Shown: in pieces, positions 13,304 through 25,093 of the stretch
How the letters are laid out: each line of letters opens with the position of its first letter
Numbering within the stretch: the stretch's first letter is position 1
Assembly (NCBI RefSeq): GCF_030272615.1
Contig: NC_081408.1
Coordinates: 302,595,450 to 302,659,449, forward strand
DNA from: Cryptomeria japonica
Taxonomy: Eukaryota > Streptophyta > Pinopsida > Cupressales > Cupressaceae
Reading direction: 5' to 3'
Length of the DNA stretch: 64,000 nucleotides
The notes under the pieces: model-generated
The model's input: only the letters and a program-made list of their open reading frames with translations
Database searches by the model: none
What the model was told of the DNA's origin: nothing
Program-made: the position numbers and the translations under genes

Positions 13304-16300
13304 GAGGTCTCAATTATGTAGAAGGGGGCCCCAAATGTGCAATTATAAGCCCCAACTATGCAGTTTCTAGGCCAATTATGCAGGGTTTGTGTTTTGGTCA
13401 TGTTTTTGCCTAGTTGAGTCTCTACAGGATTGGGATTGGATTGTTCTTTGTTGTTTCTATATTTGGGGATCTTTAAAGCATAATTTGAGTATATTCAAGT
13501 CTTCATATGTTTCACTATGTTTGGATGAAAGAGGAATCTAGTGGTTACTACATTTGGAAGTCGATTCATTGCTGTATCTTGATGGATAAGCCCTAGAGAG
13601 GCCTATGATTTATCATTTTGATTTTTGATTATGGATTCATGTATGATTCATTTGAGATACATATTCTACCGATGTTTATCATTCCTTGGATAAAACCCTA
13701 GGTTAGAGATGTCTAAGTGCAAATTAGGGAGAGTGGCTCATATTTGGGCATCGAGGCACTATTTGGTTGCCAAGGAAACCCATTGTGAGTTATGCAATCA
13801 AGTGATAGCCTTATTAATTAACTGAGGGTTAAATATGAATTAAGCAAGATAATTATGGTGCACCACCCATGGCCTTGAGTGCTCATATAGACTAAGGAGG
13901 GGAGTGAGAAGGACTATCCATCTTGGGGATGTTGATCTAGTATGATCAAACCTCCTTGTCTCCATGAAAGGATTGTTTGGTTCTGCATGAGCTATCAAAT
14001 GGGCATCGAGGCCTAGACAGGTTGCAAGGAAAACTCATGTTTAAACCATGTAATGATACTATTTCTTATTTTACCCTAGATCCTTATCTTAAGTGGTTGT
14101 GTATAGAAGCCTCTAGGGGAACCATGTTGTGTATCTTGTCTTTCCTTGAGTATCTCTTATGTTTTATGGTTGTGGTGTTCTGTTTGTGAGTTGGCCTAGT
14201 TCCTTGTGTGTGTGGGGCCTTGTGAGAATGATGGGGTGGACCTAAGGGTTCCATATGGTTGGGTGGTTGTTTCCAACCTCCATTGGGGACCAATAGCCCT
14301 GTTTGTGAGCATCAGATGGGTCTTGTTATCCTCGTCCACTATCCCTCATTTCTTGATGTATTAGTAAATTCTATGTGCTTTGGAAATAATTGTAATTTTA
14401 CCATTGATATTATATTTTGGACACTTCCTTAGGGAGATTGATGTAATGTAATGTAATTTTATGGAATCAAAATGAATGCAATTCTAGTTTAGTGTTAAGT
14501 GGTTTTGTGTTGACCTACTAACCACTCTTGTGTGATTGGATGTATCATTATATCTTTGTGAAGGTTATCATAGGAACACTTAGTTTGGTGATTAAAATGA
14601 ACCTAGTGTTAGACATGTATGATCATACATTTTGTAATGTATTTTATTTATTATGGATTAAGTTTATTAGATATTGTTTAGAGTGTTACCTAAGCAACAA
14701 TGCTAGGGAACCCACAATAGGACCTAGTTTATGTGAATATTTGTCTTCTAATTGTGCATTTATATAATTGAAATTTATTTTAAGTTAATGGTTGTAATGT
14801 ACTTTGTTTTGAAAAAGAATATTACTATGTTGAATGGGTTGAATAATTGTTGTCCTGTAGGGTTCCTTAGTGGGGTGTTACATAGAACATGAGTAAATTG
14901 ATAGTGTAAAAGGATATGAGATATGGATTATTCCTCTTGCTTACGAAGGATACATCTTGTTGGTGTTTCCAATTTATTGTCTAAATTCACCTAAGGATGA
15001 GCCAAATTCTATCAACAAAAATTTAGATAAGTGGCCAATGAATGAGATCTCAACCAAAATTTGAATGATATCCAACACTTTAGGCTCTACAGAACCTAAG
15101 GGAGCGACCCTTTGCAATTTTTAGAGAGCTTACAACAAGATAGACAAATATTGCAATAACGCAAATTACTCCTAACACATATTATCAAGAATGCATGTAG
15201 TTGACTTTAGATTGGCTCCATTCATAGTTATTTAACATTTTCATGCACAATTGGGAGTTGATCCTAACCTTTGCCTACTCCTATGAACTAAAAAGGGAAA
15301 TAGATCAACAATTATTGAAATGATATCTAAAATTAACTCAAAATTTTCAAAGATTAATGCCTAATCTAGGCAATAGAGTCACAACTTCATGAATATTAAA
15401 TATTTTCATGAATTTGTAATACTTAGCCACCTAAATCCCATACAATGATGCTTGACACCAATACAAATCAGTAAATTACTTAAAATTATTTTTAATGATC
15501 ACTAAAGGTGCCTTCTATTTTGCTTAAACACAGTCACAAAATTTAATCCTTCCCTTGGAAAGAACCTGTCAACATATTTCACATCTACAATGCAAACAAT
15601 TCATACAAAATAAAAACCACAAGTTGGAGACAACTCAAAGTAATATTTATGCATTCATTGTTTCAAAGTAGCTATTACATTCATGAAAATATCATATTAC
15701 ACTTCGAAATGATGTTCTATTACTCAAACTTGCAACTTGCTATTCAACCCACCCAATTACAAAATTTGGAATCTTAGAACCCCTTGCAATTAGCCTTGAA
15801 TCCCCTTTTATAGAAAAGAAGGGAGAAAAACAAGCTTTAGGCTAATTGTTGACATGTCAAAATATAATTTTCCTATATGAGAATATAATAGGTACCTTTT
15901 ATGAATTCATATAAGATAAAAATTATTTGCATTCTAGAAGAGGGACAATGCAAATATAACCATCCTTTACAAAATTGCCGCTGCAAAAATCATTGATGTG
16001 GCATGATGATGTGTTCATTGCTTGGATGACTAATTCACTTGGAGAAATTTTTTTGCTGACCTTGCAATTGATAATGAAGTGGAAAATGCATGAACTGAAA
16101 AGGAGAGAAATAAACAACAATTGAGAACAAGCCTTTTGCGATGACCAAGGCACTGAGAAATGTGTGACTGAAGTATCTATGCTCCCAACATAATAAGCTT
16201 CTCTAAGTATTCATAGGATACCCGTGATCTAATGATCTGGAAAGGTTCACATATGTGTAGTTGAGTTATGTGTGAAAAAAAGTTTGTCCCTCCTAACACT

Positions 16301-16931
16301 GTGTTCTTCCATTCACTCTTCTTCAATTGTACAATATTGCTGATGCCACTATGTAATCTAAAAATTTGTTGGCCACTTGAAAGTTTAAAGTTTTTGAATT
16401 CTTCCTGGGGCCTCCCTTCACTTAGTATCAACCACATTTTTGACATCTTCTATAAAATTTACATACAAAGCATCAATATCAATCCGAAATGATAAGTAGA
16501 TGTTTGGGGTTGATCCCCTTCACCAATCTTATTTATGACTATTTATAAATTGTGTTTTCAAAATATTTCTTCCACATATCTAGGCCCTTAATTTCACTAG
16601 ATACTATAACTCCTTGACCAAAATATTGAATGTCTTCCATGTGGCACTAATAATTGTTGGGGCTATTGAGAGGTTTTTTCGTAGCCATATACAATTCTCA
16701 TAAAACTCTAGCCTATGGTTGTCATGTATCACTTAATGGCTTCAAAATTAAAATAAATTCTTTGCATTGCTTTAAAACTTGGAACAATTGGAACAAGGTC
16801 TAATATGACATATGAACCTCACCCAACTTATTCAAAACTATTTCTAACAAATGCAAAATTATTCCTGCCATCACATTTAAAGATTTCTCTTTTATTCTTG
16901 CCTCTGCATTTGACAACATTTTATTCTTCTT
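13304..16931. other. Noncoding stretch without a recognisable gene
   Basis: Short ORFs only. The reverse complement of 14864-14882 starts TGTAACACCCC, an LTR-like end, and may close the ~3-kb unit that El1 interrupts. Between 14886 and 16931 I see nothing I can name. The bases next to 16931 are simply downstream of gene O. Confidence 0.5.
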
Positions 16932-18302
16932 TTAAATCATTTTCCACAGATCCCTATTCTCATCTTTAAGTATCTCAATCTTGTATGGGGAAATGGGACC
17001 AATTTCATCTTTGACAACAAATTTTGTTCGATCTCTTGGTGCCTGAGGATGGGGAGGTTGGTGTTCAATCATTGCAGTAGAAGAGGATGCTTCTAATTCC
17101 TTCTTTGCCAAATCCTTTTCAAAACTAATATTCTCCATATATAAATCATTGAAGGCTACATTCAAGGCTTCATTTCTTCTTTTTAATGCTTCATGCCTTT
17201 TCTCCTTTTCGTCAGCCACAACTTGCATAAATAGGGTTGAGTGGGTTGCAATTGTGGCAACCTCTAGAGAAGTGTCTTTTAATGTCCTTATTATTACATC
17301 CCCTACCTTTTCTTCTATTCATTCCAATAGTCAAGGATTATTCATTTTGGGGTCCTTGAACCATTGGGCCAACACTTTGATGCTAGGGTTATACCTTGTC
17401 CCTCTAATGCCCCTATTAATATTGAATTCCTTGGAAAAGGTAGGACCCTCCCGTTGTCTTACTTGATCAAGAAAAAAAAAATATTTTATGTCCCAATTTG
17501 AGACTTGTAACATCTCTCTTTCTTGATCAGGAGTAATATCAATATTTTCTTGATCAAAATTGGTTACTTCTTCTTTTGATAATTCTTTCAATTTTGCCTG
17601 CACCCAAAAGCTTTTAAACTTAGGAGTTTTGATAAATTCATCATCAAAAATAAATTGCAATGCAACAATCATCCTTTCATCCTTCACCTCCTCTAATGGG
17701 ATCACATTGGACAGAAGGTCCCTATCAACATGCATATGCTCTTATGCATCTTCTTCATTATAAAACATGTCATGCGTAGGGGAAAGGGGAGGTTGATCCA
17801 TCTCTTCTTAATCATCTTGGATATCTATAATTGCAATTTGTTATGCCTCAGCTCTTTCCAAGGGTTTATCTATTTGAGGACCAACTTGGATTTCCTATTT
17901 CTCTTGGCATATAATTTGTTTTTCTTTGCCTGCAACCACCATGAGCTTTGGTGGTTGGTATGTAGGCCTTTCCTCTATTGACCTAGATGGCTCCCCTTTA
18001 GCTTGGGTATACAATTGTTCAAAATTTTATAATTTTAAATGCATCCTCAAGGTTGGATTTTTGACATTTGCACAAAATCCTATGAGCCTAGTGTCCTTCT
18101 ACCTTTTTTCTCTCTCCAACCTCTCTAAAATAACCCACTTTCTTCTATTATTCAGGGTTTTCTCAAGGTTGTGATTCCTTGCCAAATATTCAAATTAAAG
18201 AGCTTCATGGGGTTAGGCTTTTCTCCTCATTTTATTTACCCTCAACTTGGTAATATAGCCTTTTCGATCATAGTCCCTTATCTTCCCACTTAGGAGGCAA
18301 TA
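16932..18302 (-). pseudogene. Gene O, 3' part: accessory-type ORF split by El2
   Basis: Continues the ORF of 25094-26569 across El2. Without El2 the two parts give about 2850 nt (~950 codons), with one frameshift just after the junction and many stops up to 17735. The clearest block (17331-17735) is charged and helical, with the motif EMLQVSNWDIKYFFF. After a stop, 16932-17228 is a coiled-coil-like segment rich in Lys and Glu, ending at TAA. The overall build matches the accessory ORFs of El5, the LINE and El2. I cannot name a function. It may be the coding part of an older retroelement rather than a host gene. Confidence 0.55.
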
Positions 18303-18307
18303 GTTCT
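18303..18307. repeat. El2 target-site duplication, left copy (GTTCT)
   Basis: Pairs with ATTCT at 25094-25098. The single G/A difference fits a transition after insertion. Confidence 0.75.
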
Positions 18308-19166
18308 TGTTAGATACTTGATCAGTCCCAAAGACACTGAGAGGGGGGGGGGGGGTGGTGAATCAATGTCTAACCGGTAGACAAAAGATTTAAACTTGTT
18401 TGAAATTTTATAACCCAAATTAATATACCTGTAAGCAAATAATAATGCAGTAAAGAAAACAAAAGTATAACCATTAATGCACACCATGACACAAATATTT
18501 TTGACAAGGAAACCCGATAAGGGAAAAACCTTGGTGGGATTTGTGACCCACAATATCTACTCACTGGCCAATATGAATAAATATTACTTATACAATAGGG
18601 GCCTGCACATGTAGGAAGGCCAACAGCCTAGAGCTCACTGCTCAATCACAAAAAGGAGTCCCACTGACTACAAAATTGGATGATTAAATTCAATGACAAT
18701 GTACTGCTCAAAATAGCATCTGTGATGCTAGATTCAGTTTCAGTTTAAGCTATGTCAGATACCTTTTCCATAAACATTTCTTTTCTCTACTCTGCTCTTA
18801 TTCACTCATAAAATAATTACATCATAATGCATATACAGTTATTCACTCTCATAAATCGCTTACATTCATTACCTAGTTACATTTTAAAATGACCTACAAG
18901 ATCTCATACATATATGAGTCTTTACAATAAATCATGTTAGATATATAATATAATTACAATACAAAACAATAATATTTCCATGTCATCTTAGAGTACCGGT
19001 GTGATCTACTATCGGTGTAGACTGGATGTCAGTGTGAGTAAACTTATAGTGCCTACCGATGTCGGTAGATGATGTTTGTCGCTAGTGTAACCTGTGAACC
19101 ATATTACCACTTGGTTGCCATCAATGACAACATAAACCATTCCCATCTGAGTGTATAATGCCAACA
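18308..19166 (-). repeat. El2 3' LTR (859 bp)
   Basis: On the plus strand it runs from TGTTAGATAC to GCCAACA. It contains a G13 tract at 18343-18355, the reverse complement of the C-tract near the U5 end that is seen in all three Copia-type elements here. Confidence 0.92.
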
Positions 19167-19178
19167 ATCTCCCCCTTT
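19167..19178 (-). other. El2 polypurine tract
   Basis: The reverse complement reads AAAGGGGGAGAT directly next to the 3' LTR. It is identical to the El1 and El3 tracts. Confidence 0.85.
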
Positions 19179-19478
19179 GGCATTGATGGCAACACTCATG
19201 AGAAAAATCCAAAATTGAAGTCCAAAAACTGAGTGTGCTCCCCCTCAACAAATGATCTCCTTTTGTACATTTTTCTCATACACCACTACTCCCCCTTTGA
19301 CATCAATGACAAAGGATGTCAAAATAATCAAAGAATTCAAAATTTACTTAGAAACCTGTAACCGGTTATGTACAATCTAAAAACTATTTGCCAAAACCAA
19401 GTTGAGACTCTGCAAAAATTTTGTACAGTCATAAATTGTGGTCTCAGTCTATCAGATCATCCTGGTCAGATAATGCAT

Positions 19479-22400
19479 CTATTTCTCTGGTGATCTATTG
19501 CCTTGAATAGATGCCTTAGACAACTCATTCTGGTGTGTTAGTAAGTTGTCCAGTCTACGACCAAGTTTCTTCTTCAACTCCTGGGTTTTTATCCTTAACC
19601 TTGCTTTCTCTCTTTCCAATTTCTCAATCTTCTCTTCATAGATTTCCATTTCTTGATCCAAAAATGAAGTAAGTTTTGAAGAACCTATCATATTATCAGC
19701 TATATCATCAATTTCTTATTTTCTTATCAATATCCTCTATTAAATGGTGAGGCTTACATGCTTCCCTGTACAACTCTTTGTATTCCAAAATGGTGGAATT
19801 TAGTGTCGCTAACAAAGAATCAATTTGTCTAGTAAATTCCTTAATTTTCTTGTTAAATAATTCATCTTTCTCCTTATTCACTCTTTCCTTAATGGTCTCT
19901 TCATTTATTTTATCCACAGTTTGAATATTAGAAGAAATGAATTTAGACAATGTGTCCAATTTACTCACAAACCCAACAATGTGATCAACTTTACATGCCG
20001 GTGCAATTATTTGCAAAATTGGTAAAGTATCATTAATAGCCTTAAATTCTAAGGAATTTCATTCTATGATCTTCTTTATTGAATCTAAAAGTACATTTGT
20101 AACATTTATTGGTCTATAATCCATAGTGGAAGTGCTAGGCGGAGTGCTAGGTTCTGCAGTTGGTTTCTTATCTTCTCCGGATGTCTGCACATTAACCTTA
20201 ACCACTTCTGCTATCTTTCTTCCATCATTAACCTCTTCTTTGTTCACTATTTCTTCTTTATTCTCACTTTTGTTTTCAACCTTAATTTCATCCTTACTAT
20301 CTGCCTTGTTGACTACTGGTTCAGATAAACTATGTTCTTGTCCCTTTTCTGCTACTACTTCTACCAGTATTTCAGTATTAAGTTGAGTATCATCAGGGAT
20401 GGATACTGATCTCTTAAATTTAGTTGGTATCTCAATATTCTGTTGAGAGTCAAGAGTGTTGACCGGTGACTCAGAGATCTTAACATTTGTAGTTTCAACT
20501 CTCTTTACCTCTGCAGTTTCCTTATCCAACACAATATTAAAATCTTGAGTGTCCATATTCATAGTAAAAAGAATGTCAGACTCCAAATTTCATCTTTTGT
20601 CATTTCCTCTGCCTTCTCTTCAGGTTGACTATCAATTTGTGCTGGTGCTTCTGTAGTTATTGGTGGGGTGTCCTATTCTGGTGGAGGAAGGTTATCATTG
20701 ACCATGATATCAAGTACACTTCCAATTTTCCCTTTACCTTTATCTACTTTCTAATATACCTTAGCAAAAGATTTATCCATTTTCTATCTATCCTTCTCTT
20801 CTTTCTTTTCTCTCTCAACAAAAAATATAGCCCACTTATCCATTGTTTCATCTACTATTTCTTTAACTTTGCTGGCCATAAGACTAACTTGTTGGTGACC
20901 ACTCATAAAAAATGTTCTATTTGCCTTAGATATTAGATCATCAATTTCCTATTTGGAATTAACAGGATGCACAACTAATAGAGCTTCTACCTTTAATTTC
21001 TTGTCAAGCTCCATGATAGACATTCTCTTAGCCTCTAATCTTACGTATAAATTATTTGGCAAAACATCTACAACTTCAATAAGAAATTTCTTGTATATGT
21101 CTAGATACAAAATAATACTTTCTTCTATTGTTTCCTTATCTGAATCCTTGAAAGAATGATAAAATTTATTCACATTACCAAGGTTACCATCTTGGGTGAT
21201 TTCATTGATCAACTCTTCCGGTGAAAGAGTATCTAGTGCCTTAGGTTCAAGTTTCTTCTTTGGAGTCACTTTCTTCATTGGACCACTGGGCTCTCTTACA
21301 GCCTGTTGTTTCTTTCTTTGTGTCCTTGACTTCTTGGGAGATGGAGTAGGTGCCGGTGAGGGTTTTCTTTTCTTCCTGTCCACTCTCTTGAATTTGGCTC
21401 CCTTATCAGTGTCAGAATCAAATGAAGTAGCCACAGGGGAAATGTGAGCTACCGGTTTCTACTCTAATTGACTTTCTTTCACACTAGCAACAATACCACC
21501 AAGATTCATCAATCCTTCTATAACATCCTTTACCATCTTAGAAGCATCTTTCATTAGTTTCTCTCTTTTCTTCCTCTGCTTTTGCATGTCTACTTCCTTC
21601 TCAATTGTTTATGCATTTCCAAAAATTTCCTCTGATGGTTCTAGTGGAGCATCTAAGAGTATTCTAGCATATGAATCTAAGATGTGAGAATCCACCTCAT
21701 ATCCCATTTCAGTAATCCAGATAGTTCTAGGTCTAATTGCCCCCATCCAAATTTTATCTCTTTTCACTACAAAGCATATCTATTTATCACATTTATTGAC
21801 AATGCTTTGGGGGATCCTTTCCCTTTCTCTCATTTTATCTTGGAAATTCTTGAAGTAGTCTTTCACCAACTTATCACAATCAGATCCCATACCAGTAATT
21901 GCCTCCTTATCTATTTTCCAATAGAAGTATCATAGGCAAAATCCTTATGTCCTATACCGGGAATCTCTTTTGAGAAGTAAAGCATTAAATACTCAATTAG
22001 ACTTCCAAATTTGAAGGTTCCTTTCTTATCACCTTTGATTTTATGCAAATTCTCTAATAGTTCATCCTTTAACAATTTACAGATGTCAATTTTAGCATTG
22101 TTTAATATCATCTCATGAGAACTATGAATGCAGGATTTAGATACAAAATTCAACCTATTAGTATGAGTAAATTTATAACCAATGACCATACTTGCAAATT
22201 TAACATTGTCATCTTTTATATCATTGACCCTAAGTGACCTGTTTCAAATGTAGCTCCGATTAAGCTCATAACCTCTTTGTTTGGGATTTTCTTCTTCTAG
22301 TCAAGCCTAGTGTTGGTGGATGGTAAACCAGTAATAGACCTTATAGCTTTCTTAGTAATCTTAAAAACTGAGTCCAACCACATAAATTCACCATGAACCC

Positions 22401-22890
22401 TGCTAAGAACATAGCACATGGTTGCATTTAAGAATTCCGGCATATGGAGGATATCAATGAAACCTAAATCCTCAACTACCTTGTGTTCCGGTTTCACTAC
22501 CCCATTCTTGTCAATGATAACATTCATGTACATCTTCAAATCTTCGGACACTAAACTCTATATGTTACAATGTATGTATGCCCTAGCGTCTTCAACAAAC
22601 GTAACTCCCTTTGAGATACTAAAAAATGCACCAATGGAGTCATCCATTTTTTCTATCTTAGGAATGATTTTGAAAATGGGTCTAGGTCATTTTATGTTCT
22701 CCACAATGGTAGGGTTTTCTACGAATTTAGGAACAAAAGATGAAGAAGCCACTGCGAAAGATAAATACCTTTTAACTGAGAAATCCTTGAATGCTTTGAA
22801 AGACCTTTGTTTCTTCGCCTTTATAATTCCTTTCCTCAATTTCTCTTTCTTTGAATTCTTGGATGCTTGGTAAGTCGAAATGAGAAGTTA
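19479..22890 (-). pseudogene. El2 ORF2: large accessory protein (plant transposon protein-like), decayed
   Basis: About 1140 codons, readable in pieces with several frameshifts and stops. The N-terminal part (22890-22750) is strongly basic. The core at 22551-22297 includes RVHGEFMWLD, then FKITKKAIRSITGLP, and continues at 22189-21911 with KIDICKLLKDELLENLHKIK. A Lys/Arg/Pro-rich linker (RKKRKPSPAPTPSPKKS, about 21360) could act as a nuclear signal. An acidic stretch (20059-20586) and two coiled-coil-like segments (19708-20016, 19479-19691) follow. The core resembles what databases call putative plant transposon proteins. Its function is unknown. It sits downstream of Gag where pol would be expected. 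The start lies upstream of 22551 but the exact codon is not clear. Confidence 0.7.
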
Positions 22891-23178
22891 TTGTGCTTTA
22901 TAACCAAAAATTAACTTACATCCACAATAAATGCTTCGCCGGTGAAGTGAATTTCCACATATCTTCTGGTAAAGAAGAAATATAACTTCTTACCACCAAC
23001 CGAGGGTAAAAGCATGATCTTTAATTGGTTGCCTTACCCCTAAGGATTATTCCTTAGTTAGATGAAGAATCTCCTGCCAATGCAGGATTGCCCTGTTCTG
23101 CCGGTGCAGAGACATATTCATCAACTCTTTGATCTCTCTTCCTAATCCATTGTTTAGAAAATTCTTGCTTGATTCCAG

Positions 23179-24166
23179 TCACCTTTTCTTTGCCTTTGTC
23201 ATTAGATCCTTTATTATTTGCTGGTATAATCTTCTACAAAATTTTGCAATATGCCCAATCTTGTTACATGCATAACAAGTTACATTGTTTCTCTGAATAG
23301 CTTTTCCATAACCTTGACCGGTTTGAGTTCTGCATTGATTAGATAAATGTCCAAATCTACCAAAAACATAGCATTTCACATTCATTATGTAATTATTTGA
23401 GATATGACCATTTTTATTTCATTTGGAACATTGACTGGTGGGTAAGTTTGTATTCTAATTATTCCTAAATCTGCACTGATTTTCTCTATGACCAAATTTT
23501 TTGCAATTAAAACATTTCCCATTGAATTTATAAGCATTAGGTTGCCTTACCATTTTGTTGTGATCATGATTGTTTATAGTCCCGGAACTTTCTCCATATT
23601 CAAATCCAAGTCCAATTGTTTCTCCATCGGGTTTTTGACTTTCCAGCATATCATCAAGATTATCTGAACTCTTCTTGAATTTGTCTTTGTATTCATTTGC
23701 AGTGACCAACTGACTTTCCAAAGTGCTAACTTGTCTCATAAGTTCTTCTTTGTCATGTTGCATCTGAATCAATTCTATTTTAAGCATATCATTTTCATAA
23801 CTAAGCCTTAGAGATTCATCTGATCTTTCATTAAGTCTTCTGGCCAAATCTTCTTCATTCCTCTTTCTATCTTCAATATCCTTGCGTAATCTCATGGTTG
23901 AATCTTGCATCTCATTCTTCATGTTACTATTCTCTTGTCTCAATTTCTCTACAATATCTCTAAGAGTTTCTTTTTCTTCATTATCTTGATTTTGCAATTG
24001 CACATGTAATTCTTTTCTCTTATTCTTTACTATAACCAGGTTATCTTGAAGTTCTTTGATGAATTCCCGAGCAGTTCTGAGTTCATCTTCTAGTTTGATA
24101 TTTTTCAATTTTTTCTGCATCAAAATCTTCAAGATCTCCTTCCAACTGTTGTCTCAAACGTTCCAT
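23179..24166 (-). pseudogene. El2 Gag: coiled coil plus up to four CCHC zinc knuckles
   Basis: ATG at 24166 (MERLRQQLEGDLED) lies about 60 bases after the primer site. A frameshift near 24090 links it to a long charged coiled coil (24132-23600) with repeated Glu, Lys, Leu and Gln. Knuckles follow in one frame: CFNCKKFGHRENQC, a damaged one with a stop (CSK, stop, NKNGHISNNY), CYVFGRFGHLSNQC with the second Cys lost, and CYACNKIGHIAKFC. The usual UBN2-type Gag domain of El1 and El3 is absent. The likely role is packaging of RNA in the particle. Stops occur at 23455 and in the second knuckle. Confidence 0.8.
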
Positions 24167-24223
24167 TGGTACCAGTTTCAGAATCTTCCTCAAGCTGTTA
24201 GGCTTCCACAAATAGAGGACTAG

Positions 24224-24235
24224 GCTCTGATACCA
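24224..24235 (-). other. El2 primer binding site
   Basis: The reverse complement reads TGGTATCAGAGC, a perfect match to the initiator tRNA-Met primer site, two bases inside the 5' LTR. Confidence 0.9.
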
Positions 24236-24237
24236 AT

Positions 24238-25093
24238 TGTTAGATACTTGATTAGTCCCAAAGACACTGAGAGGGGGGGGGGGGAGGGAATCAGTGTCTA
24301 ACCAGTAGACAAAATATTTAAATTTGTTTGCAACTTTATAACCCAAATTAATATACCGGTAAGCAAATAATAATGCAGTAAAGAAAAAAAAAAGTATAAC
24401 CATCAATGCACTCCATAACACATATTTTTGGTGAGGAAACCCGATAGGGGAAAAACCTCAGTGGGATTTGTGACCCACAATATCTAATCACTGGCCAATA
24501 TGAATAAATATTACTTATACAATAGGGGCCTACACATGCAGGAAGGCCAACAGCCTAGAGCTCACTGCTCAATCATAAAAAGGAGTCCCACTTACTACAA
24601 AATTGGATGATTAAATCCAATGACAATGTACTACTCAAAATGGGATCTGCAATGATGGATTTAGTTCCGGTTTAAGCTCTGTCAGATACCTCTATCATAA
24701 ACCTTTCTTCACTCTGCTCTGCTCTTATTCGCTCATAAAATAATTACATTATAATGCATATATAGTTATTCTCTCTCATATACCGCTTACATTCATTATC
24801 TAATTACATTTTAAAATGACCTACAAGATCTCATACATATATGAGTCTTTAAAATACATCATGTCGGCTATACAATATAATTACAATACAAAAAAATAAT
24901 ATTTCCATGTCGGCTTAGAGTGCCAGTGTGATCTACTATTGGTGTAGACTGGATGGCGGTGTGAGTAAACTTGTAGTGCTTGCTGGTGTCGATAGATGAT
25001 GTTTATCGTCGGTGTAACCTGTGAACCATATTACCAGTTGGTTTCCATCAATGAAAACATCAACCATTCTCATCTGAGTGTATAATGCCAACA
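24238..25093 (-). repeat. El2 5' LTR (856 bp)
   Basis: Same ends as the left copy. The G tract is 12 long here (24273-24284). The two copies differ by scattered substitutions, so the insertion is old but clearly younger than gene O. Confidence 0.92.

Larger units (their letters stand above)
18308..25093 (-). mobile_element. El2: non-autonomous LTR retrotransposon with Gag and a large second ORF but no pol
   Basis: It has LTRs of 859 and 856 bp, a Met-initiator primer site, a purine tract and a near-perfect 5-bp target duplication. The ~5.07-kb interior reads on the minus strand as a zinc-knuckle Gag followed by a large accessory ORF. No protease, integrase, reverse transcriptase or RNase H motif is visible in any frame. 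The LTRs share long stretches with the El3 LTRs, for example the words around CAGCCTAGAGCTCACTGCTC. An El3-like Copia element could therefore have supplied the enzymes. Elements that carry only Gag are known in plants (TR-GAG type). The extra ORF is the unusual part. Confidence 0.88.

Noticed and set aside
15923-16446. Two minus-strand ORFs downstream of gene O
   Set aside because: No motif is seen and they are separated from gene O by several stops. They could be its worn 3' flank but cannot be supported.
20126-21447. Plus-strand Ser/Leu-rich ORFs in El2
   Set aside because: They are antisense shadows of the charged El2 ORF2. The minus frame has coherent linker and coiled-coil features.
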